Origin: an uncultured Erysipelotrichaceae bacterium
GTDB lineage: Bacteria; Bacillota_I; Bacilli_A; Erysipelotrichales; Erysipelotrichaceae
DNA length: 64,000 bases
Direction: 5' to 3'
NCBI GenBank assembly: GCA_944325255.1
Contig: CALUZH010000023.1
Location: forward strand, 18,590 to 82,589
Part shown: positions 45,280 through 54,318 of the stretch, in pieces
Layout of the letters: every line of letters begins with the position of its first letter
Numbering within the stretch: position 1 is the first letter of the stretch
Program-made: the position numbers and the translations under genes
Notes under the pieces: model-generated
Seen by the model: the letters and a program-made list of their open reading frames with translations, nothing else
Told to the model about the DNA's origin: nothing
Databases searched by the model: none

Positions 45280-45412
45280 ATACACCGGGAGATTTGACGG
45301 TTACCCAAGAACTGCTAGAGTTACGGTTCTTGGCAACCTTTTTTAATGTGCCCATTTCCTGTTTTAGGTAAAACTGTATTTTGCAATAGGGCTTTTAGGA
45401 TTCAATTACTCT

Positions 45413-45835
45413 TTATTTTCCGGTAACGTAAACTGTCTTGCTTCTAGTATCACGACCGGCATCATTTTCTGCGAAAATGGTTACAACCACTTTATAGCTA
45501 GCTCCTGCCTCTGCATTGCAGTAAATTGTGTTTGTATAAGTAAAGCTGTTATATTGGCTCATACCTGTATCATATTCATCTTTTGACTCTGAAAGAACCC
45601 ACTGAGAACCAGATTGCTTATAAACATCAATACTCTCACATCCAAGTTTATTGGCAATGCCGTTCCCTGTGACAGAAAATTTGACATTTATTGCGCTGCT
45701 ATACGGATTGACAATTATGGTGTATGTATTAATTTGATCACTAGCTTTGGGGCCAACAGCAGATGCCGGGATAGTAAAAGAAAATATACAAATTACAGTT
45801 AAAAGCAGGGATAAGAAATGTTTGTTTTTCAGCAT
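45413..45835 (-). CDS. Small secreted protein
   Basis: 140 aa with a signal peptide (MLKNKHFLSLLLTVICIFSFTIPASA, cleavage after ASA). The mature part is beta-rich with two cysteines (LGCESIDVYKQ; TIYCNAEAG) and an Ig/fibronectin-like feel (YKVVVTIFAENDAG). No family is assigned. It is 3 bp downstream of the DUF4367-type gene, so it is probably part of the sigma/anti-sigma operon and perhaps its output or signal. Confidence 0.65.
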   Translation of the reverse strand: MLKNKHFLSLLLTVICIFSFTIPASAVGPKASDQINTYTIIVNPYSSAINVKFSVTGNGIANKLGCESIDVYKQSGSQWVLSESKDEYDTGMSQYNSFTYTNTIYCNAEAGASYKVVVTIFAENDAGRDTRSKTVYVTGK

Positions 45836-45838
45836 AAT

Positions 45839-46753
45839 TTACACCTCATAAAAAGATTGAATCAGTTCCATTATATCAACAGTGGGAGAATCTACGAATA
45901 AAGCGTATTCTAAATAGCCATTAACCCATGTTGCAGTGGTACAGTCATTGTTATTGAAAATGTAATGAGTAATCCCATTATACTCATATTGCTTTACAGC
46001 ACTGGCATCTTTTTCGTATACAGACTCAATTTCACCAAAGTATTGCGTTACATTAAATCCAATATAATCCGACTCCTCTGTATAAATGATACTAAAACTT
46101 ACACGGTTGGTTTCGGGATCAATTTCCATAAAAGGTTCTTCCGGTTTAAAACCGAGTGGAATTTTAGGATAACACAGAGGTAATCCGCGCTTTTCCAATT
46201 CTTTCTGCAGTTCTTGATACTCTTCTGGAATATCAGGTATGGAGAAGTTTCCATTTTCTTCTGCTCTAAGGACAGGGTTCTCTGAAGTATCACTAGGAAG
46301 ATCGCCGAAACTAAACGCGCTCTCACTCCAACGTGCTATTGCTTCAAATACATCAATTCCAGCAGCCTGAACTGCTGCCATGCCACAGAGCAAGCAAACA
46401 ATTATTATAACCGCCACCAGACTTATGCGCATTGTACCGCGCAGCTGCACTCGATTATGTCTTAGTGGTATTTGTTGTGCCGTGTTTTTCGACAAAGATT
46501 GAACTCTTTTCTGAAAGGCAGAATAAGATTTTTTTGCATCTGGATACTTAGGCATAGGGGCCTTTCGATCCAATGCATCAAGATACGCATCAATCACGGC
46601 GGGATCATAGTTATCCTCCGCCATAATAGACAACGCATCTTCCATAGCCTGCTCTAGTTCAGAAGGGGACATGGAATCGAGACGTTCTGCGGATATGTCA
46701 AGACAAGCAGGTTTACTGAACCGATTAGTATGATGATTCAAAGGAGAATCCAT
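45839..46753 (-). CDS. Anti-sigma-like membrane protein, DUF4367-type
   Basis: 304 aa. A cytoplasmic N-terminal region of about 105 residues, one TM (about 110-130, ISLVAVIIIVCLLCGMAAVQAA) and an external domain whose end (GITHYIFNNNDCTTATWVNGYLEYALFVDSPTVDIMELI) matches the DUF4367 pattern of transient sensing domains on anti-sigma factors. The sigma factor gene lies 95 bp upstream on the same strand, so it is the probable inhibitor. Confidence 0.75.
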   Translation of the reverse strand: MDSPLNHHTNRFSKPACLDISAERLDSMSPSELEQAMEDALSIMAEDNYDPAVIDAYLDALDRKAPMPKYPDAKKSYSAFQKRVQSLSKNTAQQIPLRHNRVQLRGTMRISLVAVIIIVCLLCGMAAVQAAGIDVFEAIARWSESAFSFGDLPSDTSENPVLRAEENGNFSIPDIPEEYQELQKELEKRGLPLCYPKIPLGFKPEEPFMEIDPETNRVSFSIIYTEESDYIGFNVTQYFGEIESVYEKDASAVKQYEYNGITHYIFNNNDCTTATWVNGYLEYALFVDSPTVDIMELIQSFYEV

Positions 46754-46848
46754 AGCAGCCCCCTTCTTCCCCTTCTATTATTATATGTCGTAAACAGAGG
46801 TATTTGTTGCAGCATAGTTTAAAAATTTTTATCGAGACTTTATGTATA

Positions 46849-47334
46849 CTAAGACTGTTGCAAAAGTTCTTTGCATCGCATTACCGCACGGGATACTCGG
46901 CTTCGACAGCTAGAGGTTGAGATTCCAAGGCGGTCTGCGATTTTGTCGTAGTCCATATTTTGTTCAAAACGCCAACGAAGAATTTCACAATCTTGCTTTG
47001 ACAACTGTTTTGGTAAAATCTCCTCTATGGAATTGAGATGGCTTTCTCCAGCCACATCCAAAAGAGAATCTAACGATATTTGAGGATGATTTTTCAAGCG
47101 GCGCTGTTCGTTAAGAGCTAAATTTTGAAGTGCACGCATGAGCCATCCTTCTGGTGATGGGTGAAGTGCCAGTTTCTTTTTTTGAAACAGAGCCAGCAGA
47201 AAAGTATCCTGCACCAGTTCTTCGGCTGTTTCTACATTTCCCACCATCCGATATGCTACGCGCAGCATTTTATCGTGCAGCATCTCATATAGCTCTTGAA
47301 ATGAGCGATTGGTTTGGCTCAAAGCAGTTGTCAC
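46849..47334 (-). CDS. Sigma-70 family (ECF-like) RNA polymerase sigma factor
   Basis: 161 aa with GTG start. Region 2 (LHDKMLRVAYRMVGNVETAEELVQDTFLLAL) and region 4 (QNMDYDKIADRLGISTSSCRSRVSRAVMRCKELL) are both present, with no region 1 or 3, as in ECF sigma factors. It is encoded with a DUF4367-type partner and an XRE regulator, divergent from the injection-system operon, so it may control it; that is inference. Confidence 0.88.
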   Translation of the reverse strand: MTTALSQTNRSFQELYEMLHDKMLRVAYRMVGNVETAEELVQDTFLLALFQKKKLALHPSPEGWLMRALQNLALNEQRRLKNHPQISLDSLLDVAGESHLNSIEEILPKQLSKQDCEILRWRFEQNMDYDKIADRLGISTSSCRSRVSRAVMRCKELLQQS

Positions 47335-47345
47335 CTCGGGTTTTT

Positions 47346-47684
47346 TTATTCTTGAAGGTCAAATTCAGACAGCATAGAACAAAACTGAACCATAAGCTCA
47401 ACCTTTTTCATATCCATATCTGCCATAGTATCCAATAGACGTTGTTGTAAGATGCTTTGTTTGGCTCCTGTGAGTGTGGTACCCAAAAGTGAATTACAGT
47501 CTGTTTGCAGAGCATTGGCAATGGCAATTAAGGTTGGTAGGCTGACTTGAGTATGAGCGTTCTCTATATGGCTAATATGCTGGTCAGAAACCTGAATTAA
47601 CTCAGCAAGTTGTTTTTGCTTTAAGCCTTTTGAAAGCCGATATCGGCGGACATTTCGGCCAATTTCTTGATAATCTAATTCCAT
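47346..47684 (-). CDS. XRE-family transcriptional regulator
   Basis: 112 aa from ATG 47684, 9 nt after GGAGGA (ATG 47693 would abut the ribosome site). The HTH is IGRNVRRYRLSKGLKQKQLAELIQVSDQHISHIENA. A helical C-terminal tail follows. It is first in the XRE-sigma-antisigma run and faces the VWA gene across a 380-bp gap. Confidence 0.88.
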   Translation of the reverse strand: MELDYQEIGRNVRRYRLSKGLKQKQLAELIQVSDQHISHIENAHTQVSLPTLIAIANALQTDCNSLLGTTLTGAKQSILQQRLLDTMADMDMKKVELMVQFCSMLSEFDLQE

Positions 47685-48064
47685 GTGCCACATTCCTCCG
47701 TGAATTTAAAAGAAAAAGGCGAAAGTATCTTTGATAGATATGGTATCGCAAATTGTAACACTTGATAATGGATTGCAGAGGCTCAATTGCCTTTATAAAT
47801 ACATTTTTTAAAAAATTGTAAATTTGTGCAACGAAAGCACTCATTTTAGACATACATATACTGGAGGGAAAAAAGGAAAACTGTGGTGAAAAAAGGAAGA
47901 AGTGCCGAACCCCCTCGATAAATCTATATTTTAGTCTGTTATGTTCTGATTTGCTTTCAAACTAGTATGTATCCTTTATTGCTTTTAATGCGAAAACTGC
48001 ATTATTATTCCATAAAGCATCCTAAAAAATAGAATACCTTGCCGAGGGAGGAGTTGCGCAGCGC
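47685..48064. promoter_or_regulatory. Divergent intergenic region between the regulator run and the injection-system operon
   Basis: About 380 bp without a supported gene. It must hold promoters for both directions. The VWA gene has a strong RBS (GAGGGAGGAG) 12 nt before ATG 48065. No clear ECF-type -35/-10 motif pair could be fixed by eye. Confidence 0.4.
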
Positions 48065-49903
48065 ATGAAACGAGTGTTCTGTTTTTTTGGCATGGTGATG
48101 GCTACACTTTCTTTAGTGCTATGCCAAGTTGTATCCGCAGCAGAGCTGCAAAATGATAATAATGACCATTCTGTACAAAAGGCCATTGTGTTTGCTGTTG
48201 ATGCCAGCAATAGCATGAATGGAAATGATAGAAATCGTTTTGCCATTGACAGCATTGCACAACTCATTTACAGTCTTCCATCTAATTATTATGTAGGTGT
48301 GGTTGCGTATAATACTGATGTCATCGCAGCTGTGGGAATGTCAGACAGTGAAAACAGAGATAGTATTATGGCAGCAGCTAATTCTGTGCGTTACATAGGT
48401 TATACCAACGCAGGATCAGGATTAACTAAGGCTATGGAACTACTAGACACCATAGACGCTGCAGAAAAAACAGTTGTGATGCTTTCTGACGGCGAAATCA
48501 TTATGCAAGATGACACAGCTACTGCGCTTTCCTCCAGCCAGTTTCAAGCAGCGGTTACTCAAGCCAAAGAAAAGCAGGTTGTAATTCATGTGATTGGTCT
48601 TGGGGCTGACATGGAAAATAAGGAGAACACTATCTTTTCGGCCTCTGCGGAGACAGGCGGGAGTAATTACCATGCTCCAAAAGCAGAGGATATCCAACAG
48701 GCAGTGGACTCTATTCTTCTGGATCAACTGCATATTAAAAAAACAACTGCGGCCATTGTGGACGCGGATGGCGGAACAGAGACACTGGATATTAACATTC
48801 CTACCTCTAATGCTACAAATGCAAGAATTTTGTTCATTAGTGATAACCCCATAGAAAATTTGAATGCAGATTTTAATGCGGGTAATGTTCGTCAAGTCTC
48901 TGGAGCGCATTACACATTGCTAGAACTGAATCATCCCAGTGCGGAGAAGGTGCATGTCAGTTTTCAGGGAAATGCAGGAAGTCAGGTCAAGGTAGATGTC
49001 ATCACAGAGTACTATTTAACAATGATTCCACAGGTAGTCTATGATGACGTTGCACCAAATGAAGAAGATGCTACTCATTATAAGCGTACCGCACAGATCA
49101 ATGTGTCTTTTTATGATATGGAGAATCCAGAAAGGCAAGTGTTAACGGATTCAGTTTTTGAAGGTAAGTCTCTGTCAGGAACTATTGATGGACAAGAGTG
49201 GTCTGGAGCATTTAAGTCTGGTATAGTATCTCTTCCACCGCAAAGTGATATAGCAGAAAATCAAACGGCGGAAATTGTCGTCGCTTTTGATAATTTGGAA
49301 ACCAACATAATTGCACAGCAGCCCTTAACAGTGTCATTGGACGGAGCGCCAGAACTTCCGGTACTCCCAGAACCTCCGGATTACCGGCCCTATATTATCA
49401 TAGGTGGGATTGTACTTTTAGAAATTGTTGTGGGGATAGTCCTTTGGATAAATTCCAAACGCAAGTATCGGCCAGTACCGATACCAGAAAGTGCTCCCCC
49501 GTCTCCAGCCAGCAAATATGACTATACTGGTCGGTTAAGCATTTACATCACTAAAACCCGGTCTGGATATGATATCCCACCGCTGACTTATAATCTGTTT
49601 CGTCTGCCTGGCAGCAAAGTTCTATCTCTTCAGGAAGTCCTCGACAGTTGTAATGTGGAGGAACGATTTGAAGGAGCAGATCAGATTTTCTTCCGACCTG
49701 GCGCAGGTCGTTGCCTTATTCTTACCAATAGTTCAGATTGTACCTTGATGCAGAATCGAGAGATATTGATCAAAAACCGCAGTTATCAAATTGAGCTGAA
49801 TTCCAAAGTGGATATTACATTTGAAGATGAGATCAGTGAGTTAGCCTTGCAGTATAAAGATGTGAAGCCCAGTAGTACGAAACTTCTGGCGGAAGTGCAT
49901 TGA
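48065..49903 (+). CDS. VWA-domain membrane protein with FHA-like cytoplasmic tail
   Basis: 612 aa. Signal peptide (1-26), extracytoplasmic VWA domain (about 38-225) with MIDAS residues DASNS (46-50), the threonine in GYTNAGSGL and LSDGE; a beta-rich stretch; a Pro-rich linker (ELPVLPEPPDYRP); one TM (about 442-462); and a cytoplasmic domain of about 120 residues (RLSIYITKTRSGYDIPPL...RCLILTNSSDCTLMQNREILIKNRS) whose strand pattern resembles FHA. It could couple an external ligand or wall contact to the phospho-signalling proteins encoded downstream. In proteobacterial T6SS the kinase PpkA also carries a VWA domain; here the VWA is separate from any kinase. First gene of the operon. Confidence 0.85.
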   Translation: MKRVFCFFGMVMATLSLVLCQVVSAAELQNDNNDHSVQKAIVFAVDASNSMNGNDRNRFAIDSIAQLIYSLPSNYYVGVVAYNTDVIAAVGMSDSENRDSIMAAANSVRYIGYTNAGSGLTKAMELLDTIDAAEKTVVMLSDGEIIMQDDTATALSSSQFQAAVTQAKEKQVVIHVIGLGADMENKENTIFSASAETGGSNYHAPKAEDIQQAVDSILLDQLHIKKTTAAIVDADGGTETLDINIPTSNATNARILFISDNPIENLNADFNAGNVRQVSGAHYTLLELNHPSAEKVHVSFQGNAGSQVKVDVITEYYLTMIPQVVYDDVAPNEEDATHYKRTAQINVSFYDMENPERQVLTDSVFEGKSLSGTIDGQEWSGAFKSGIVSLPPQSDIAENQTAEIVVAFDNLETNIIAQQPLTVSLDGAPELPVLPEPPDYRPYIIIGGIVLLEIVVGIVLWINSKRKYRPVPIPESAPPSPASKYDYTGRLSIYITKTRSGYDIPPLTYNLFRLPGSKVLSLQEVLDSCNVEERFEGADQIFFRPGAGRCLILTNSSDCTLMQNREILIKNRSYQIELNSKVDITFEDEISELALQYKDVKPSSTKLLAEVH

Positions 49904-49955
49904 TTCGCTCTGCCGCCATAGTCACAATAATAAAGATGGATAAGGATGTGATCTT

Positions 49956-52133
49956 TTGAACATTATCAGCCAGACAAACCGCACTTTGTTACTGGAGGAG
50001 TTCAATCCGGAAAAACTGGATCTGCTTACCTTGATTGGCGATGTCAAGGGTATTGACAGTCTCAGTGACGACAAAATTAAAGAGATTAACCAGCACTTGG
50101 AGTGCCGGAGCTATGAAGAATTCCAGGAAAAATTCGCTCCCTGCATTTACTCCTTTTTTGACGCTAACTCACAAGCGGTCAAGTATACTCTAAAAAAGCC
50201 AGAGAGTATCCCAGAGAATATGCTGACAGAGATTCCCCTAAACCAAAGCAATGATTTCCTCAAAATGCTTTTTACACTGATGGAGAGCAAAAAAGCGCAG
50301 GGTGTATTGAATGTGGATTTTGGCTTTGAGAATCTGCTGGATATGATCTCCCCCAAAAAGGTGATGGATGATATTCGCCAGGTTCGCAAAGAAATCCGAT
50401 ATAACTACAGCAAGTATGCTGAACTGGAGGATGGAGATCCAGCTAAACTGGATGTGGGTGATAAACTCAACGAACTGTTTGAAGAAGCATCCAATAACTA
50501 CAATAATGTGATGGCCATGCTGCCATTGGCTATTGAGGACATCAAGACTCGTTTGCTGTTGGGTGCTGGTGATCAAGGCAGCAAGAATGATCAAATTGCT
50601 CTTGGTATGCTGACTATGGGCGAAAAGGGCGAACTGAAAGTGTTGGAGGCCCCTAAACAGGAGACCACCGCCCTAGCTACTGTAGATGACAATATCAATA
50701 CTGGCTTGATTTCCGCCCTGGAGGAAGACTATCAGGCCATCAATGAAGCCCCCTCTGACTATGTGCAAAGCTTGGTGGTACGTACTTTCTGCCCGTTGCC
50801 TTCCACTCTGCAAACTACAGTAGATGTAGAAACGGAAGTGGCAAATTACAATTCTTATCTCCAGTTCTACAAGGATTCTAAAGACGCGTTTATCAAGGTG
50901 GTTAAACCCTTGGTGGAAAAACTACTTGGTGTCAAGATGTTTTTCGATCAGTATAAGTGCAAGACCAAGGGAATGACTCCCACTCTGGTGGTAGCAAACC
51001 TCAAGCCGGAGATGCTGGCTAAAAGCAGTGGCCTGCCCACGCTCCATGCCTATCTGAACACTGTCAATGCCAAAAACAACTTCAAGGACACAATTTGGTA
51101 TGCAATTTTCCCCAATGTGTCTATTAGCCTCAATGCTGGGGCCAAGCTGCGCCGGGAACGTTTTGCTGGTAATGTCCACAAGGTAAATGAGGATGTAAAT
51201 AGCCTGGAAACGCTGTCCACCTTGCTGGATGTGATGAAGGAGTATCGAGTGGAGACCTTCTTCTCCTTTGAAACTCGGGAAGAGACAACCTTTAATGCGG
51301 TGGCAGCTGAAGGAATCCAGAAGTTTATTGACCGTTGTGAGCCGCTGGTAGGAAAAGAGTACAGCGAATTTGCTATCCCTTGCCTGCCGAACTTTACAGT
51401 GATCCCCAAAAGCAAATCTGGTGTAACACTGGATAAGCTGATGACAGTTTCAGAAGACAGCACAGCCCAGTTGTCTGAGGCCAAGGAAGATATTATGCGG
51501 CTGTGGATTGAGGGTGTATACATCGGTGCAGCCTATGTAGCTGCAGGAATCCGGGGGGCATGCCAGTGTCCGGAGTATCTTCGGGATCATTACCGCCGCC
51601 TAAAAGTAGCCTCTGAACTGCCAGGTGTGCGCTATGATTTGGAGAGTGGCAATCATGCCCTCTGTACCCGCACGACTATGCCTAAGGAGATTACTGGCTT
51701 TACCAACTCCATTAAGGATCAGATTAACCGTAAGAATTTTGGTTGGGTCTTTGCCTCAGAGAACGCCGCACTGGACGGACAAAATATTACCCAGATTACT
51801 GTGTATAAGGCCCGCAATTTGCTCTATGATCCTGATCGTTCTACTTATGAGCCGGCCTATAAAACACAGGTAACTACTTACATTGAACGTATCCTTCGCC
51901 ATGCTACTGGAGATTTCAAACAGGATCGTATTGTACAGTTCTTCTCCAACAATCCGAGCAGTCAGAAGAGCCAGTGGCTCGCCAAGAAGGACTGCGTTAA
52001 TGCTGTATTAGCAGAGGGCGACAATCTTGACTTTACTATCGATGAACAGATGGGCGTCTGCGATCTTGCAATCTATTTTGATGGCAATGCCCGCAACCTG
52101 GAAGTCATGATTAGTCGTGTCTCTTCTAAGTAA
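49956..52133 (+). CDS. Contractile sheath-like protein (apparent TssB-TssC-like fusion)
   Basis: 725 aa with TTG start (RBS AAGGAT). About residues 1-115 (LLTLIGDVKGIDSL..., YEEFQEKFAPCIYSFF, LNQSNDFLKMLFTLMES) follow the TssB/VipA outline: short strand, GD turn, then a middle asking for a domain-of-unknown 'LR...' helix. The C-terminal half (FKDTIWYAIFPNVSISL; VNSLETLSTLLDVMKEYRVETFFSFE; WIEGVYIGAAYVAAGIRG; then YKARNLLYDPDRSTYEPAYKTQVTTYIERIL) follows the TssC/VipB sheath fold with its C-terminal handshake region. Placement before two tube proteins supports a sheath. The homology is from pattern only and needs a profile or structure search. Confidence 0.65.
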   Translation: MNIISQTNRTLLLEEFNPEKLDLLTLIGDVKGIDSLSDDKIKEINQHLECRSYEEFQEKFAPCIYSFFDANSQAVKYTLKKPESIPENMLTEIPLNQSNDFLKMLFTLMESKKAQGVLNVDFGFENLLDMISPKKVMDDIRQVRKEIRYNYSKYAELEDGDPAKLDVGDKLNELFEEASNNYNNVMAMLPLAIEDIKTRLLLGAGDQGSKNDQIALGMLTMGEKGELKVLEAPKQETTALATVDDNINTGLISALEEDYQAINEAPSDYVQSLVVRTFCPLPSTLQTTVDVETEVANYNSYLQFYKDSKDAFIKVVKPLVEKLLGVKMFFDQYKCKTKGMTPTLVVANLKPEMLAKSSGLPTLHAYLNTVNAKNNFKDTIWYAIFPNVSISLNAGAKLRRERFAGNVHKVNEDVNSLETLSTLLDVMKEYRVETFFSFETREETTFNAVAAEGIQKFIDRCEPLVGKEYSEFAIPCLPNFTVIPKSKSGVTLDKLMTVSEDSTAQLSEAKEDIMRLWIEGVYIGAAYVAAGIRGACQCPEYLRDHYRRLKVASELPGVRYDLESGNHALCTRTTMPKEITGFTNSIKDQINRKNFGWVFASENAALDGQNITQITVYKARNLLYDPDRSTYEPAYKTQVTTYIERILRHATGDFKQDRIVQFFSNNPSSQKSQWLAKKDCVNAVLAEGDNLDFTIDEQMGVCDLAIYFDGNARNLEVMISRVSSK

Positions 52134-52159
52134 ACATAGTAAATAGGAGGTAATGTATC

Positions 52160-52588
52160 ATGGGATTCAGACTTGAGATTGATGGTTCCGGCCCCGTTAA
52201 ACTGAGCGAAAATGCCATCAAGCGTGTGGAGTTTGAGAGTGAGATCCCGGAGGATTCCAACGCCCGCGCAACCGACAATGGTGTCACTGTTAAAATTTGG
52301 GGAAAGATGAATTTTTCCCTGGGCGGTGAGGAACAGGATTCTACCCTGAATCTGGCAAAATGGAGCCTGGTACCCAGCGAATCTGCTGACAGTTACCGCA
52401 CTGTAAAGGTGGATGTGATTTCCGCCTCCCAGGTTGTACGGCAGATTACTCTGCCCAATGCCTTCGTTATGGAGTACTCTGAGAGCCTGGACGATGAGAC
52501 TGGTGTAGGTGAGTTTTACCTGCATGTCAAGCAGAAGAAGGATAAGACCTCGCAGACCACCCTTGAGGGCGGTTTCGGCGGCGAATAA
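52160..52588 (+). CDS. Tube-like (Hcp/gp19-like) protein 1
   Basis: 142 aa, RBS AGGAGG. A compact all-beta sequence starting FRLEIDGSGPVKLSE and ending ITLPNAFVMEYSESLDD...VGEFYLHVKQKKDK, the size and strand rhythm of phage tail tube and Hcp proteins, which stack as hexameric rings inside a sheath. The next gene is a diverged paralogue. It lies directly after the sheath gene, the usual order. Confidence 0.65.
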   Translation: MGFRLEIDGSGPVKLSENAIKRVEFESEIPEDSNARATDNGVTVKIWGKMNFSLGGEEQDSTLNLAKWSLVPSESADSYRTVKVDVISASQVVRQITLPNAFVMEYSESLDDETGVGEFYLHVKQKKDKTSQTTLEGGFGGE

Positions 52589-52610
52589 GAGAAAGGGGGA
52601 TGTGTGAATT

Positions 52611-53042
52611 ATGTCTTTGAGAGTTACGATTGAGGGTGCTGGCTCCTTTGAAATTGCCAAAGAATGCGTGAAGAAGGTTATCTACAGAACCGATATTCCT
52701 CTGGACTCGGATGCCCGTACCAAGGATGTGGGCAGCACGTTGGATATTTCCGGCAAGATCCTGACCGCCGTGGATGGCGATCCTTTTGACTCTACCCGTC
52801 AGTTGGGTCTTTGGTCCATGGTACCCGCCGAGGATTCCGCCTGCTATCGCAATGTGACAGTAGAAATCATCCAGGCAGGTATTGTGGAACGCAAGTATAG
52901 TTTCCCCAACGCATTTGTGGTCAACTACAAGGAGGACTACGGTAACACCGATGGCGTAGGAACCTTCTACCTTGAGATTAAACAGAAGAAGGACAAAATT
53001 GCTAATATTGCAATCGAGGGAGGCTATCCCGCTGGGGCCTGA
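52611..53042 (+). CDS. Tube-like (Hcp/gp19-like) protein 2
   Basis: 143 aa, RBS AAGGGGG. It shares with protein 1 the blocks PNAFV, GVG-FYL-KQKKDK and a final EGG, but differs widely elsewhere (LRVTIEGAGSFEIAKECVKKV). Two tube paralogues in a row suggest one main tube and one cap, initiator or effector-carrying ring. Confidence 0.65.
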   Translation: MSLRVTIEGAGSFEIAKECVKKVIYRTDIPLDSDARTKDVGSTLDISGKILTAVDGDPFDSTRQLGLWSMVPAEDSACYRNVTVEIIQAGIVERKYSFPNAFVVNYKEDYGNTDGVGTFYLEIKQKKDKIANIAIEGGYPAGA

Positions 53043-53222
53043 TTCTGTCGAACTATTAGTCAAACAGGATATTTAGCGCGGCAGTCCGCGTGGAAGGGGG
53101 CGTGTCCGGCATTGGTTGGGCGCGCCCTTTTCCTCTATATGACTTCTGTGACTGGCTGCGTAAGGACCGTGGGAGACAGCGGCCCTTACGCAGAGGGCCA
53201 GAGAACGGTGATAGGAGAGTGC

Positions 53223-53654
53223 ATGATGAACGAATTATACCAACGCCTAGGGGTTTCCCCAAACGCTAGTGCAGAAGAAATCAAAAAAGCATATCGGAAA
53301 TTAGCAAAGGAACTTCATCCAGATCTTCACCCAGATGATTCCGCAGCAGAGGCGAAATTCAGAGAAATCAATGAAGCTTATGAGTTACTGGGTGATCCAG
53401 AAAAGCGAAAAGCCTATGATAAAACTCAACAAGTAACCGCCCAGAAGACCAAAACTCGGACTACTCAAACAAAAACAGGGCAAAGTCGTACAACGCGAAG
53501 TGTGCCAATAGATTTTTCCCAAATGCAAAGTGGATTTTCCCAATTTTTTGGGTTTGACCCTGAAACGGGAAAGGTCACTGACGAAAGTAAGCTGTCAGGG
53601 AAGAATCCTTTGGATGCCAGCGACATTTTCGAGCGATTTATGGGATTTAAATAA
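53223..53654 (+). CDS. J-domain (DnaJ-like) protein
   Basis: 143 aa from ATG 53223 (RBS AGGAG); an upstream frame from 53112 has no ribosome site. J domain at residues 3-66: [35 protein letters not shown] with the HPD tripeptide. The rest is a Thr/Lys-rich linker and a short C-terminal helix; there is no Cys-rich or substrate-binding DnaJ domain, so it is a specialised co-chaperone. The Hsp70-like gene at 59590 in the same operon is its obvious partner. Confidence 0.9.
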   Translation: MMNELYQRLGVSPNASAEEIKKAYRKLAKELHPDLHPDDSAAEAKFREINEAYELLGDPEKRKAYDKTQQVTAQKTKTRTTQTKTGQSRTTRSVPIDFSQMQSGFSQFFGFDPETGKVTDESKLSGKNPLDASDIFERFMGFK

Positions 53655-53731
53655 AAGCTTTTGAATTTTAATTAAAATAATAAAGAAATTGTGATAATTA
53701 TTTCATAAATAATGAGAAAAGGCGCGATAAG

Positions 53732-54286
53732 ATGAACAAAAAACAGACCATTGACATACTGATTGTTGTGATGGGAGTAGCCATTGCTTTGATCAGCTAT
53801 TTTTATCTGGAAGGAAGCCACCATTGGTTGTTTTTTCTATTGGGGGCGGGGATTGCGCTTTTATTTTTTATATGGGTTCTTAAGGATAGACGTCCTAAAA
53901 CTGCGCACTATTTGTCGCTCCCAACTGTTTCTCAACCGCCCAAAGCAGAGGTTACAGAAGTTGTGTTACTTAATGATGAAAATCAGCCTCTGGCAACTTG
54001 GACTCTGTATGGCAAAATAAGTATGGTAATCGGTCGGGATGTGGGAGAAAACCAGGTCAATATCAATCTCAACAATTCCACCTATGCCAGTATGATTGAA
54101 GTTGAGCACGCAGTACTTAATTACTCTGCTGGATGTTGGTATGTGGAGGATTTGGCTTCAAAAAATGGAGTAATGGTACAAAAATGTGCAGATGGCAGAA
54201 AATACAAGCTGGCTCCGAATCAGCCTTGTAAACTAACGGCAGGAGATATCCTTTACATTGGACTAGCTCGACTGCAGCTGCGATAA
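53732..54286 (+). CDS. Membrane-anchored FHA-domain protein
   Basis: 184 aa. Two TMs (about 8-26 and 32-50) leave a cytoplasmic FHA domain (about 80-184): GKISMVIGRDVGENQVNINLNN, IEVEHAVLNY, WYVEDLASKNGVMVQ. In the FHA core the usual SRxH is EVEHA, while the N of KNG is kept, so phosphothreonine binding may be weakened or altered. It probably recruits phosphorylated partners to the membrane. Confidence 0.82.
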   Translation: MNKKQTIDILIVVMGVAIALISYFYLEGSHHWLFFLLGAGIALLFFIWVLKDRRPKTAHYLSLPTVSQPPKAEVTEVVLLNDENQPLATWTLYGKISMVIGRDVGENQVNINLNNSTYASMIEVEHAVLNYSAGCWYVEDLASKNGVMVQKCADGRKYKLAPNQPCKLTAGDILYIGLARLQLR

Positions 54287-54318
54287 ATATTAAAAAAGAG
54301 AAAAGGGAGCGAGTAGTT

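Noticed and set aside
41180..45304. 15-nt direct repeat AGATTTGACGGTTAC at 41180-41194 and 45290-45304, flanking the two-gene module
   Set aside because: In a 64-kb window about two identical 15-mers are expected by chance, the match does not extend, and no element ends coincide with it exactly.
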